NCBI GenBank assembly: GCA_903871465.1
Contig: CAIQHB010000039.1
Coordinates: 124,001 to 188,000 of the forward strand
Reading direction: 5' to 3'
Origin: an uncultured Methanosarcinales archaeon
GTDB lineage: Archaea; Halobacteriota; Methanosarcinia; Methanotrichales; Methanotrichaceae
Length of the DNA stretch: 64,000 nucleotides
Part shown: piece after piece, positions 1 through 8,506 of the stretch
Position numbering within the stretch: position 1 is the first letter of the stretch
Layout: each line of letters begins with the position of its first letter
Notes under the pieces: generated by a model
What the model was told of the DNA's origin: nothing
Database searches by the model: none
Seen by the model: the letters and a program-made list of their open reading frames with translations, nothing else
Made by a program: the position numbers and the translations under genes

Positions 1-188
1 ACAAAGGCATGGCCTCCGGCAAACCATATCAGGGCGAGGTCGCACTTCGCAACAGCCTTCATCAATTTCACGGCGTCGCCGGGACACGAGAAGTTGACCT
101 CTTCGACTTCATGGGCCTTGCAAATGATCTCGTAATCTCTCTTGATGAAGGAAGAAAATGAGGCGTAATACACAAAAGCAATCCTCAT
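1..188 (-). CDS. Glycosyltransferase, N-terminal part only
   Basis: This gene runs off the left edge; only the first 62 or so codons are visible. They read MRIAFVYYASFSSFIKRDYE and continue with a segment containing LALIWFAGG, which resembles the N-terminal Rossmann half of GT-B (family GT4) glycosyltransferases. The ATG at 188 overlaps the stop of the preceding glycosyltransferase gene in a 4-base ATGA, so the two are likely translationally coupled in one operon transcribed leftwards. The donor and acceptor cannot be told, and a non-catalytic GT-B-like protein is possible. Confidence 0.6.
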   Translation of the reverse strand, partial: MRIAFVYYASFSSFIKRDYEIICKAHEVEEVNFSCPGDAVKLMKAVAKCDLALIWFAGGHAF

Positions 189-1324
189 TTTGACGCCCTC
201 TCACCCCAAGCCCCTTCTAAGACCTTTTCGTATTGCTGAGAGATGGCTCTCCAGTCATATCTTTCGGCAAGCATTCTGAGCTTTTTCTCATCCTGTCTCG
301 TTCCCAGAACCATCTTTACCTGCCCGATAAAGCTCTCCACGTCATCATAGTAGTAAATCTCGTCCCCGAGCAGCCTCTCCAGGGAGATCATGCGGCTGGA
401 GAGAACCGGCCGGCCGCAGGCCAGGTAATTGAAGACCTTGCCTCCGGCTGCATACTCGTTCTTCTTCATCATCTTCAGGGGATTGAGCCCGATATCCATG
501 GCACTGATAAACCTGGATAGCTCGGAGTACTTCACGGCACCCGTAAAGACAACTCTTTTGGCCACTCCAAGATCTTCTGCCATCTTCTTAATCATGCTTC
601 CATAATCGGTGAAGAGGCCTGGTCCCACCACGAGCAAAGTCACATCCAGGCTCGGCAGCGCCTGCACTACCGTTTCCAGGTCCACCCAGTGCTCCAGAGA
701 GCCTACGTAGCCCAAAACCGCACCCTTCAGAGCCAAAGAGTTCTTGGCCTCTTGCATAGGCATGGGCCTCAGCAACTTCGTATCCACACCGTTGGGAATC
801 ACAGTTACATCCTTTACTCCCAGTTCCAGCAAGAATTCTGATAACTCTTTGGTAACGGTAATGACGGAACGAGCATGGCGTAGATTGTACTTGGTAAAAT
901 GGCTTACTGTCTGTTTGACGATCTCACCCAGGGCAGAGCCCGGGTAGTAAATAGATGCCGATTCTTCCAGATGATCCAGATAATCGAAAACTACGGGCAC
1001 CCCTGCGAAATTGGCGGCAAAGGATGGCAGAATATTAGTGGAGAGGATGACGTCTATTTTCAGGCTCTTCGCTATATTCCTGATCTTCCACAAGTGATAT
1101 GGAAAGTTCAGCAAATAATAGAGCGACGGATCATCGATCGCTATCCAGCTCCCGTCTACGAGGTTGCACTTCGTCAATCTTGCTTCAAGGCTCTGGAACC
1201 TCTTCAAGCCGAAGTGCAGAACATAAACATCATGCTCTTCTGCCAGAATGTCGAAGATGAAGTTGAGCCGGTTGGGTACCGGATGTCTGATCCAGTCCGT
1301 TGTTGGTATAACTAGTATCCTCAT
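185..1324 (-). CDS. GT4-family glycosyltransferase
   Basis: A 379-residue cytosolic or membrane-associated GT-B fold glycosyltransferase. It opens with MRILVIPTTDWIRHPVPNRL. The C-terminal half contains VIPNGVDTKLLRP, LGYVGSLEHWVDLE and a nucleotide-sugar binding stretch ending in GGKVFNYLACGRPVLSS, the usual GT4 pattern. The ATG at 1324 is preferred: an in-frame start 25 codons upstream adds a basic, low-complexity extension unlike the family. The 3' end overlaps the next glycosyltransferase by ATGA. It sits at the edge of a nucleotide-sugar and glycan assembly locus, so a role in building a surface N-glycan or sheath polysaccharide is likely. The specific sugar is unknown. Confidence 0.85.
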   Translation of the reverse strand: MRILVIPTTDWIRHPVPNRLNFIFDILAEEHDVYVLHFGLKRFQSLEARLTKCNLVDGSWIAIDDPSLYYLLNFPYHLWKIRNIAKSLKIDVILSTNILPSFAANFAGVPVVFDYLDHLEESASIYYPGSALGEIVKQTVSHFTKYNLRHARSVITVTKELSEFLLELGVKDVTVIPNGVDTKLLRPMPMQEAKNSLALKGAVLGYVGSLEHWVDLETVVQALPSLDVTLLVVGPGLFTDYGSMIKKMAEDLGVAKRVVFTGAVKYSELSRFISAMDIGLNPLKMMKKNEYAAGGKVFNYLACGRPVLSSRMISLERLLGDEIYYYDDVESFIGQVKMVLGTRQDEKKLRMLAERYDWRAISQQYEKVLEGAWGERASK

Positions 1325-1426
1325 TTCCCTTTCGTCTCGCCAACGGTTTTGTTCTCTGCTCCTATAAAAGCCTGGGCATTTTCGACCTGCTCCTTTCATA
1401 TTTTTTATGAATCCCGGACCGAAAAG

Positions 1427-1434
1427 ATATAAAA
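1427..1434 (+). promoter_or_regulatory. TATA box for the GlmU-like/glmS pair
   Basis: The sequence gatataaaac lies about 45 bases before the ATG at 1476. An archaeal TATA box places transcription start about 25 bases downstream, near 1457, giving a leader of about 20 bases. This argues against the in-frame upstream start at 1407, which lies before the TATA box. Confidence 0.55.
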
Positions 1435-1475
1435 CAGGTAACGCTCCAATGGTTGGTTTGAGTTATCTGGCTGTG

Positions 1476-2681
1476 ATGGATTTGAAGGGAGTCATATTGG
1501 CGGCAGGAGAAGGCCGCAGGTGCAGGCCGCTTACCCAGACCAGATCCAAGGTCATGCTGCCTGTAGGGAACCGGCCTTTCATGGAACATGTCATCCTAGC
1601 GTTAGCAGCAAATGGCATTCGAGACCTCTTCATCGTAGTGGGATATCAGAAAGAGAGGGTAATGGATCATTTCGAGGATGGCGTCGATTTCGGCGTAAAG
1701 ATCACTTACATCGAGCAAAAAGAGCTTCTGGGAACTGCTCATGCTCTGCGTAAATTCGAGCCTTTCGTGGATGAGGAGTTCCTCGTGGTCAATGGAGATA
1801 ACCTCATCGACAGCAGGGCGATCAAGGAACTGATCAATGCAAAAGGGGATAACGTGATCTTAGCCGCTCTTCGTCAGCATACGGGCGACTACGGAGTTTT
1901 GATGGTAGAGCAGCAGAGGGTAAAGTCCATAATCGAGAAGCCCGGACGGCCCTGTGGAGGGCTCCTCAATACGGGTGCCTATAAATTCAGCCCCGCCATC
2001 TTCGAAGATCTCTCCCGAACCCCTATCTCCGAGCGCGGTTCTTATGAACTCACCGAGACCATCTCGCAGATGATAAGAGGCGGCAAGGAGATCGTGCCCT
2101 TGATCAGCAAAGGCATATGGGCGGACGCCATATTCGCCTGGGATTTGCTAAATGCCAACAGTCTGGCTCTCAGCATAAGAGATCCAAAAATCTGCGGAGA
2201 AATAGAAGAGGGTGCCAGGATCAAAGGTCCCGTAGAAGTCGGAGAGGGCAGCATAATCCGTTCCGGATCTTATCTGGTGGGCCCGGTCTCCATCGGCGAG
2301 GATTGCGATATCGGTCCCAATGCCACTATCCTTCCGTCCACATCTGTCGGCGATTCGGCAAAGATCGGATCTAATTCCGAGATTCGCAACAGCATAATCA
2401 TGAATGATGCCAGGATCGGCTCTGGAACTATTGTATCCGATTCTGTCATAGGAGCGAGCTGCACTTTTGGAGATCAACTGGTCATCGAGACGGGCCCTTG
2501 CATCGTTGAGGTGGAGAACGCCTTCCAGAGGGCAGAGTTCGGCGCGATCTTTGCAGATGACGTATCGGCAGGAGGCAGAGTTCTGGTGAGACCGGGAACT
2601 GTAGTGGGCACGGGTGCGCAAATCGGATCCGGGGCCTCAATTCGCGGCTGGATAGATCGAGAGAGCAGGGTGATTTGCTGA
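1476..2681 (+). CDS. Sugar-1-phosphate nucleotidylyltransferase with degenerate left-handed beta-helix
   Basis: A 401-residue GlmU/ST0452-like protein. The N-terminal nucleotidyltransferase domain (about 1-225) has the signature LAAGEGRRCRPLT with the activating Arg, SKVMLPVGNRP, and VVNGDNL with the metal-binding Asp. About 250-395 is a hexapeptide-repeat beta-helix (repeats such as IGEDCDIGPNA). The SYLGD and GxxTSNLRHDGG-type acetyl-CoA/acceptor motifs found in the second copy at 10713-11918 are missing here; the region reads VETGPCIVEVENAFQRAEF-like instead. It may therefore be a pyrophosphorylase only, for example UTP or dTTP:hexose-1-phosphate. It starts one base into the pair with glmS (TGATG overlap). 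Start 1476 is chosen because a TATA box lies between it and earlier starts. Confidence 0.85.
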   Translation: MDLKGVILAAGEGRRCRPLTQTRSKVMLPVGNRPFMEHVILALAANGIRDLFIVVGYQKERVMDHFEDGVDFGVKITYIEQKELLGTAHALRKFEPFVDEEFLVVNGDNLIDSRAIKELINAKGDNVILAALRQHTGDYGVLMVEQQRVKSIIEKPGRPCGGLLNTGAYKFSPAIFEDLSRTPISERGSYELTETISQMIRGGKEIVPLISKGIWADAIFAWDLLNANSLALSIRDPKICGEIEEGARIKGPVEVGEGSIIRSGSYLVGPVSIGEDCDIGPNATILPSTSVGDSAKIGSNSEIRNSIIMNDARIGSGTIVSDSVIGASCTFGDQLVIETGPCIVEVENAFQRAEFGAIFADDVSAGGRVLVRPGTVVGTGAQIGSGASIRGWIDRESRVIC

Positions 2682-4486
2682 TGTGCGGAATAGTCGCATA
2701 TATCGGCAACGAGTTGGCAGGGCCCATCCTATTTGATACTCTGAAACGGCTGGAGTATAGGGGTTACGATTCAGCGGGCATAGCTGTCAAATCCTGCGGG
2801 GAGATCGATGTTCTCAAGTCATCCGGCCGAATAGCTGATCTGGAAAAAGTCTACAAGAGACTTGGGTGCCCTGGAGAATGCATGGGCATAGGCCATACCC
2901 GCTGGGCGACGCATGGACGGCCGAGCGATCGAAATGCGCATCCCCATACCTCGGGCGAAGTCGCCATAGTGCATAACGGGATCATTGAGAACTATCTTGA
3001 TCTGCGAGAACTATTGACCGAGATGGGGTATGAGTTTCAGTCCGAAACAGACAGCGAAGTTCTGGCGCATCTCATTCACTTTTATTACAAAGGAGATCTT
3101 TATCAAGCCGTCTGCAAGGCCCTGGCGAAAGTAGAGGGCTCTTATGCCGTGGCTGTGCTCGCAGCCAGCTCGCCATATCTTGTCTGCGCCCGAAAGGAGA
3201 GCCCATTGGTGATTGGAAAGGGCGAAGGTGCCGTTTATGTGGCCTCCGATGTTCCTGCATTACTTCCTTACACCAAAGATGTGATACGCATGAGGGATGA
3301 CGAGGTTGCTCGCATCTATGCGGATCGAGTGGAGATTATGGATCACGAGGGCTGTCCTCGCCCTGTCGATATCGAGCGAATTACATGGGATGCGAACGCC
3401 GCCGAGAAGGGTGGTTATCCGCACTTCATGCTCAAAGAGATCCATGAGCAGCCGCGGGCCATTCGCGAGACGGTCGCCGGACGCATCTCCGAGATCGATG
3501 GGGATGTGCGGCTTTCTCTCGGGATCAGCGAAGAGGAGATAAAATCCCTGGAGAGGGTGACCATCATTGCCTGCGGCACATCCTACCATGCAGGAATGCT
3601 GGCGAAGAACCTGTTTGCTCGCGCCGCCGGCCTGCCTGTGGATGTGGAAGTGGCATCCGAGTTCCTGAACATTCAGATGCGTCCGCGGGCGTTGCTCTTA
3701 GGAATAACTCAGTCTGGAGAGACCGCGGATACTCTTCTTGCCCTGAAGAAGGCCAAGACCTGCGGCGGTCGGAGCCTGGCTATTACCAATGTAGTCGGAT
3801 CAACTGTGACGGAATTGGTGGACGGGACGATCTTTACCCGCTGCGGGCCGGAGATCGGCGTGGCTGCGACCAAGACCTTCACATCTCAGCTAGTGGCGAT
3901 CATTTTGCTGGCCATACGTCTGGGCCGGGCCCGTGGCCATCTGACGCCCGATCAGGCCAGGAAGATGCTCATAGAGCTAACCAAACTGCCCGGATTGGTG
4001 CAGAGAGTTTTGGAGAAGAGAGAGGAGATTAAGAAGATCGCCGAGGAGTTTGCTGGCGCAAGCTGCTACTTCTTCATCGGCCGGGACTACCTCTATCCTA
4101 TTTCTCTGGAAGGCGCTCTGAAGATGAAAGAGATCGCCTACATACCCTCCGAGGGCTATGCAGGAGGCGAGCTCAAGCACGGGCCGCTGGCTTTGATCAC
4201 GGAAAAGACGCCGGTGGTGGCTCTGGCCACCTGCGGCAAAAAGATCCAGTCAAACATCAAAGAGGTCAGAGCACGCGGCGCTGAGGTCATTGCTCTCGCC
4301 ACAGAAGGAGACCCGGATATCGCCAAGGTGGCTAGCAGGGTGATCGAGCTGCCTGAGACGAGCCCCATATACTCTGCAGTTTTGTGTACAGTGGCGGTGC
4401 AGCTTCTGGCGTACTACACGGCCAATAAGCTAGGCCTGCCCATTGATAAGCCCAGAAACCTGGCCAAGTGCGTGACAGTGGAGTGA
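2681..4486 (+). CDS. glmS: Glutamine--fructose-6-phosphate aminotransferase (isomerizing)
   Basis: A 601-residue cytosolic enzyme making glucosamine-6-phosphate from fructose-6-phosphate and glutamine, the first step to UDP-GlcNAc. Translation begins MCGIVAYIGN, so Cys2 becomes the N-terminal nucleophile of the Ntn glutaminase domain (about 1-235), with GHTRWATHG and HNGIIENY motifs. Two SIS domains follow (about 280-430 and 450-595) with TQSGETADT, KTFTSQL and LEGALKMKEIAYI, and the chain ends with the family-typical KPRNLAKCVTVE. Length is normal. The start codon overlaps the stop of the GlmU-like gene by one base (TGATG), so the two should be co-translated. It feeds the nucleotide-sugar genes downstream. 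Confidence 0.97.
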   Translation: MCGIVAYIGNELAGPILFDTLKRLEYRGYDSAGIAVKSCGEIDVLKSSGRIADLEKVYKRLGCPGECMGIGHTRWATHGRPSDRNAHPHTSGEVAIVHNGIIENYLDLRELLTEMGYEFQSETDSEVLAHLIHFYYKGDLYQAVCKALAKVEGSYAVAVLAASSPYLVCARKESPLVIGKGEGAVYVASDVPALLPYTKDVIRMRDDEVARIYADRVEIMDHEGCPRPVDIERITWDANAAEKGGYPHFMLKEIHEQPRAIRETVAGRISEIDGDVRLSLGISEEEIKSLERVTIIACGTSYHAGMLAKNLFARAAGLPVDVEVASEFLNIQMRPRALLLGITQSGETADTLLALKKAKTCGGRSLAITNVVGSTVTELVDGTIFTRCGPEIGVAATKTFTSQLVAIILLAIRLGRARGHLTPDQARKMLIELTKLPGLVQRVLEKREEIKKIAEEFAGASCYFFIGRDYLYPISLEGALKMKEIAYIPSEGYAGGELKHGPLALITEKTPVVALATCGKKIQSNIKEVRARGAEVIALATEGDPDIAKVASRVIELPETSPIYSAVLCTVAVQLLAYYTANKLGLPIDKPRNLAKCVTVE

Positions 4487-4564
4487 TGCTCTGCAAGCCT
4501 TTGGATGCCAAGTGAGACCACTACCACTCATTTCGGCATGGATTTCTGGGTGGTATTCCAAGAC

Positions 4565-5560
4565 TCAGAGGCTCTCGTAAACCTCTCGGATAATCCTATC
4601 GTTCATCTCCCAGAACCTGTAATCCTCAGCGTTCAGCTTCTCGGGCTCTCGCATGAGATTTTCACGTACCGCATTGACAAGTTCTCTTGCCTTCACAACC
4701 ACCAGGTTCTTTCTTTTCTCCTCCATGGTCACGCCTGAGGCTACTACTATCTTCCCCAGTGCCAGGTACTCATTGAGCTTCCAGACGCTTTTGTCTGTGG
4801 AGTAGGGCGTGAGGGCGTTTTCCTCTCTGGGTATCAGGCAGAGCCGGGCCTTATGCAGCAGGGCTGCTATACTCTCATGGGGCTGCCAGCCCAAATTCTT
4901 CACATTATCGGGCTTTCTCCAGAGATACCACTTCGCAAGAGGCCCTCCACCAACTATCCAGAACTCCTGGTCGGGTATGGAACGCGCCACCTCCAAGAGC
5001 TTTCCAATTCCCTCCTGGGTGCAGATCCTTCCTATGAAGATTATTGGTTCTCTTCCGGGTTTAACCGCCCATTCCGGACTGTCAACCTCCAGATTCCCTT
5101 TAGCAAAGGAACTGAAGGGATAGTTGGGTATAACCTGCACCTCTTTTTCGGGCGCATACTCTTGCACCTTCCGGCCTAAAGGCGCATTTACAGTGGTGAT
5201 GATGTCGGCATTCTTTGCCAGTTCTTTCTCGAAATGCTCCGCGAATATCCTGCCTGGTTTGCCGAAGGTTTGCGCAAACTCGATGCCCCAGGGAGACCTG
5301 TAGTCGTAGATTAGCTTCCTGAAGCCTTCCCCCCTCAGACCTGCGAAGCCGTGATAGATTGCATCTGGTACATTGAAGATGTGAACTACATCAGGCTTTT
5401 TTTCTCTGGCGATCTTCTTCGCCATTCCGGCAATTTTGATCCAGTTTCTGGTGCCAAAGTTGGGGATAATCACTTCATGTCCTTGGGACTTGAGAGTGCT
5501 TCCGAACATCTTCAGCCGTGTGGTTCTTTCTGGCTGATTGGCTAAAAGAAGTATCCTCAT
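4565..5560 (-). CDS. GT4-family glycosyltransferase
   Basis: A 331-residue GT-B fold glycosyltransferase starting MRILLLANQPERTTRLKMFG. Visible family features are a KPDVVHIFNVPDA segment in the N-domain, VIPNYPFSSF in the linker, and FIGRICTQEGIGKLLEVARS followed by WIVGGGPL in the nucleotide-sugar domain. It is convergent with glmS and lies 9 bases downstream of the epimerase gene, so it is the distal gene of the leftward operon starting near 10536. It probably transfers one of the aminosugar acids made by that operon. The exact donor is not predictable. Confidence 0.87.
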   Translation of the reverse strand: MRILLLANQPERTTRLKMFGSTLKSQGHEVIIPNFGTRNWIKIAGMAKKIAREKKPDVVHIFNVPDAIYHGFAGLRGEGFRKLIYDYRSPWGIEFAQTFGKPGRIFAEHFEKELAKNADIITTVNAPLGRKVQEYAPEKEVQVIPNYPFSSFAKGNLEVDSPEWAVKPGREPIIFIGRICTQEGIGKLLEVARSIPDQEFWIVGGGPLAKWYLWRKPDNVKNLGWQPHESIAALLHKARLCLIPREENALTPYSTDKSVWKLNEYLALGKIVVASGVTMEEKRKNLVVVKARELVNAVRENLMREPEKLNAEDYRFWEMNDRIIREVYESL

Positions 5561-5569
5561 GATTCCACT

Positions 5570-6646
5570 CTAATCAAGCGAACCACAAACCAGCTTTTCA
5601 ATCAGTTCTGCGGTCTTAATGCTCGCATCTCCCTTACCAAAGACATCATGACGTTCTTGGCTTGGCTCAAAATGCCTGGCCAACTGGACTATCTTCTCTT
5701 TGCTCGAGCCCACAAGCACATTCCATCCGTCCGCCACTGTCTCGACCCATTCAGTCTCATCCCTTAGAGTGATGCAAGGAATCCCGAGCAGATAGGCTTC
5801 TTTCTGTACGCCCCCTGAATCGGTAAGAATCTTTTTAGCATTCTTCTCCAGCATGAGCATATCAAAATAGCCGACTGGCTTGATGACCCTGGCACGCCTG
5901 TTCAGATCATCCCAGAGCCCGAACTGTCTGAGATATTTCTCGGCACGTGGATGGCAGGGAAAGACTATATCTCCCAACTCTTCCAGCGCCTCTATAATCG
6001 CTCTGAACTTATCCGGGTCGTCGGTATTCGACGCTCTATGGATCGTCGCCAGACAGTAATCTTTGGGCTCGATGTCCAGATCCGCCAGGATGCGCGATTT
6101 ATTCTCGGCTATCTTTGCGCAATCCCTTTGCGCGTCAACCATGACATCTCCTGTTAAGTAAACATTCCTTTTGATTCCCTCTATCTTCAGGTTCTCCACA
6201 GCGGTCTTTGTCGGGCAGAGCAGCAGGTCAGAGCAATGGTCCACAAGCACTCGGTTTATCTCCTCGGGCATGTTTTTGTCATAGGATCTGAGGCCGGCTT
6301 CGACGTGAGCTACATTGATATGCAACTTCGCTGCCGCAAGTGCTCCGGCCAGTGTGGAGTTGGTGTCGCCAAAGACCAAGACCACATCAGGCTTCTCCAA
6401 CATTATGGCCTCTTCTACCTTTCTTAGCATCTCACCTGTCTGGTGGCCGTGGCTCCCCGATCCAACGCCCAGGTGGTAGTCCGGAGCCGGTATACCCATG
6501 TCATTGAAGAAGACCTTATCCATTTCATAATTATAGTGCTGACCGGTATGAATTATTACCTCATCGAACCGTCTTCGCACCTCTCTTGATACGGGGGCAA
6601 GCTTGACGAAATTCGGCCGGGCGCCAACGATAGATGCCACCTTCAT
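5570..6646 (-). CDS. wecB: UDP-N-acetylglucosamine 2-epimerase (non-hydrolysing; WecB/WbpI family)
   Basis: A 358-residue enzyme that inverts C2 of a UDP-GlcNAc-type sugar. It starts MKVASIVGARPNFVKLAPV, the family N-terminus, and contains HTGQHYNYEM, VFGDTNSTLAGALAA, HVEAGLRSYD with PEEINR, and TDSGGVQKEAYLLGIPC. Length is typical. The start overlaps the dehydrogenase gene by ATGA. Sequence alone does not separate UDP-GlcNAc epimerase (WecB) from WbpI, which acts on UDP-2,3-diacetamido-glucuronic acid. The presence of WbpB-, WbpE- and WbpD-like genes just upstream favours the WbpI role or a shared role. Confidence 0.93.
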   Translation of the reverse strand: MKVASIVGARPNFVKLAPVSREVRRRFDEVIIHTGQHYNYEMDKVFFNDMGIPAPDYHLGVGSGSHGHQTGEMLRKVEEAIMLEKPDVVLVFGDTNSTLAGALAAAKLHINVAHVEAGLRSYDKNMPEEINRVLVDHCSDLLLCPTKTAVENLKIEGIKRNVYLTGDVMVDAQRDCAKIAENKSRILADLDIEPKDYCLATIHRASNTDDPDKFRAIIEALEELGDIVFPCHPRAEKYLRQFGLWDDLNRRARVIKPVGYFDMLMLEKNAKKILTDSGGVQKEAYLLGIPCITLRDETEWVETVADGWNVLVGSSKEKIVQLARHFEPSQERHDVFGKGDASIKTAELIEKLVCGSLD

Positions 6647-7854
6647 GGGAGGGCTCCTGATCTCGTAGTTCGGCCTGACACCTCGAACTTCAGCTCAAAA
6701 GGATCAAAAACCAGATCTGCATCAACTGCTTTGAGATATCTCAGGCCTTTTCCGCGAACATCTTCCTCAGAGAGGATGGGATCGGCGACGTAGACGTCAA
6801 GGCCCTTATCTGCCAGTAGTTTGGCCAGGGCCAGGTTGCGGCTGTGATAGAACTCTTTCACACCTTCACGGAAGGTAATGCCCTTGATGCAGATCTTAAC
6901 GAGCGAAAGCGGTTTGTCGAATTTCATGCACTCCAGCAGTATTTTCTCGGCCCAGTACTGAATCATCTCATCGTTGACGAGGCGAGATGTATGCAGTAAG
7001 CGGCATTTGTCGAAATGCTCTCGCTTTTCCATCTCTTTTATGAGAAACCAGGGGTATACGGGAATGCAGTGGCCTCCTACGCCTGTGGAAGGCAGATGAA
7101 TGTTGCAGAACTTATGGTTTGCATACTCTCTGGCCTCAGAGAAGTCGATCCCCATCTCCTCGCAGATCTTGAAGAGCTCATTGGCAAGAGCAATGTTCAC
7201 GTCTCTGTAGCATCCTTCCATCACCTTGATCATCTCTGCCACTCTGGCAGATGAGACCAGATGAAGATTGGATATGAATTGCTTGTAGACCTGATAAGCC
7301 CTAAAACCGCTCTCTTCGTCCGTGCCGCCGATCACTTTAGGAAAATCTCTCAGCCTTGAGATGCTATATCCCGTCATTATCCTCTCCGGAGAATATGCCA
7401 GGAAGAAGTCTTCCTCTTTGAGACCGCTTGACTGGCAGAGCCAGCGACGAACTTTATTATCCGTAGTTCCCGGAGGAAAGGTGGTCTCGAGGACTACCAG
7501 ATCTCCTTTCTTCAAGATCCGGCCTAAGGACTGCAGGGCCTTTTCCATAATTGTGAAATCGGGATTGTTGCTCGGGTCTACAAAGAGGGGCACTATCACT
7601 ATGTAGTTCCGGCAATCACGGGCATCTATGAAACGTGATGTGGCGATGAGCCTCTTTCCTCCGTGTAGCCCTATCAGTTCTTCCAGGCCCTCTTCCTCTG
7701 GGATCGGGTTCTTCCCCTGATTTATAAGCTGGCAGCGCCCTTCGTTTATGTCCACTCCGATGACATCGATGCCGCTATCGGCAATGACAGCGGCCAGGGG
7801 GAGCCCGGCGTTGCCAAGGCCAATCACAGCGATCCTCGCTTTCTCCTCAGACAT
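6643..7854 (-). CDS. UDP-N-acetyl-hexosamine 6-dehydrogenase (WbpA/WecC family)
   Basis: A 403-residue NAD-dependent four-electron dehydrogenase that oxidises C6 of UDP-GlcNAc or UDP-ManNAc to the uronic acid. The Rossmann motif GLGNAGLPL is at 12-20, LETTFPPGTT and YSPERIMTG lie in the middle, and the catalytic Cys263 is in GVGGHCIPVYPW. The C-terminal UDP-binding domain ends near 400. It overlaps the epimerase gene by 4 bases. As the operon also carries WbpB/E/D homologs, the WbpA-type substrate (UDP-GlcNAc) is favoured, but a WecC role on UDP-ManNAc cannot be excluded. Confidence 0.92.
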   Translation of the reverse strand: MSEEKARIAVIGLGNAGLPLAAVIADSGIDVIGVDINEGRCQLINQGKNPIPEEEGLEELIGLHGGKRLIATSRFIDARDCRNYIVIVPLFVDPSNNPDFTIMEKALQSLGRILKKGDLVVLETTFPPGTTDNKVRRWLCQSSGLKEEDFFLAYSPERIMTGYSISRLRDFPKVIGGTDEESGFRAYQVYKQFISNLHLVSSARVAEMIKVMEGCYRDVNIALANELFKICEEMGIDFSEAREYANHKFCNIHLPSTGVGGHCIPVYPWFLIKEMEKREHFDKCRLLHTSRLVNDEMIQYWAEKILLECMKFDKPLSLVKICIKGITFREGVKEFYHSRNLALAKLLADKGLDVYVADPILSEEDVRGKGLRYLKAVDADLVFDPFELKFEVSGRTTRSGALP

Positions 7855-7891
7855 CTCTATTATCCTTCCTCAACTGACACTTCGCGAGTCT

Positions 7892-8467
7892 TTAATTCGT
7901 GATCTCTACACTTTTCTCGCAAGCCGGGCATTTAAGAACTGTTTTGCCGACGAATTCTTGTGGGATTGCCTTCAGACGCTGGCCGCAATAGCAGACCCAA
8001 CCGACTTTGCGGCCGGGGTTACCCAGGATTAGTGCGAAGGGCGGAACGTCCTTTGTCACCACGCTTCCGGCTCCAATCATTGCATACTCTCCCACGGTTA
8101 TACCGCAGACAAGCGTAGCGTTGGCCCCGATGCTTGCGCCCTTGGATATGAGCGTCGGAACAACGTGCTCCTCATCCCAAATAAACGCACGTGGATATAG
8201 GTCGTTAGTAAAGGTGGCCGAGGGTCCTACGAAGACATCATCCTCTATAGAGACGCCCTTGTAAACGGAGACGAAGTTCTGGATTTTCACATTGTTTCCG
8301 ATCTCGGCTCCTGTATCGATATAAACGCTCTTGCCGATAATGCAGTTCTTGCCAATTTTCGAGCCCTGTCGCACATGGGCAAAGTGCCAGATCTTTGTGC
8401 CCTCTCCAATAGCCAGGCTCTCAACGATCGCAGTGGGATGAGCGTAGTAGCTTTGGGGGCCGGTCAT
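7892..8467 (-). CDS. UDP-3-amino-sugar N-acetyltransferase (WbpD/WlbB-like hexapeptide protein)
   Basis: A left-handed beta-helix acyltransferase of 191 residues from the ATG at 8467. It has PTAIVES, IGEGTKIWHFAHV, the family VYKGVSIEDDVFVGPSATF block, and GAGSVVTKDVPPFALILGNP. Relatives acetylate the 3-amino group of UDP-2-acetamido-3-amino-glucuronic acid with acetyl-CoA. The last 30 residues carry two CxxC-like pairs (CYCG, CPAC), a probable small metal-binding tail. An alternative TTG at 8500 has a GGGAGG about 10 bases upstream; 8467 is preferred because it is ATG and gives the usual family length. It lies directly downstream of the WbpB-like gene. Confidence 0.88.
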   Translation of the reverse strand: MTGPQSYYAHPTAIVESLAIGEGTKIWHFAHVRQGSKIGKNCIIGKSVYIDTGAEIGNNVKIQNFVSVYKGVSIEDDVFVGPSATFTNDLYPRAFIWDEEHVVPTLISKGASIGANATLVCGITVGEYAMIGAGSVVTKDVPPFALILGNPGRKVGWVCYCGQRLKAIPQEFVGKTVLKCPACEKSVEITN

Positions 8468-8506
8468 CTCCCGGATCTCTCCACAACGGCAAGAGTCCAA
8501 ACCATT

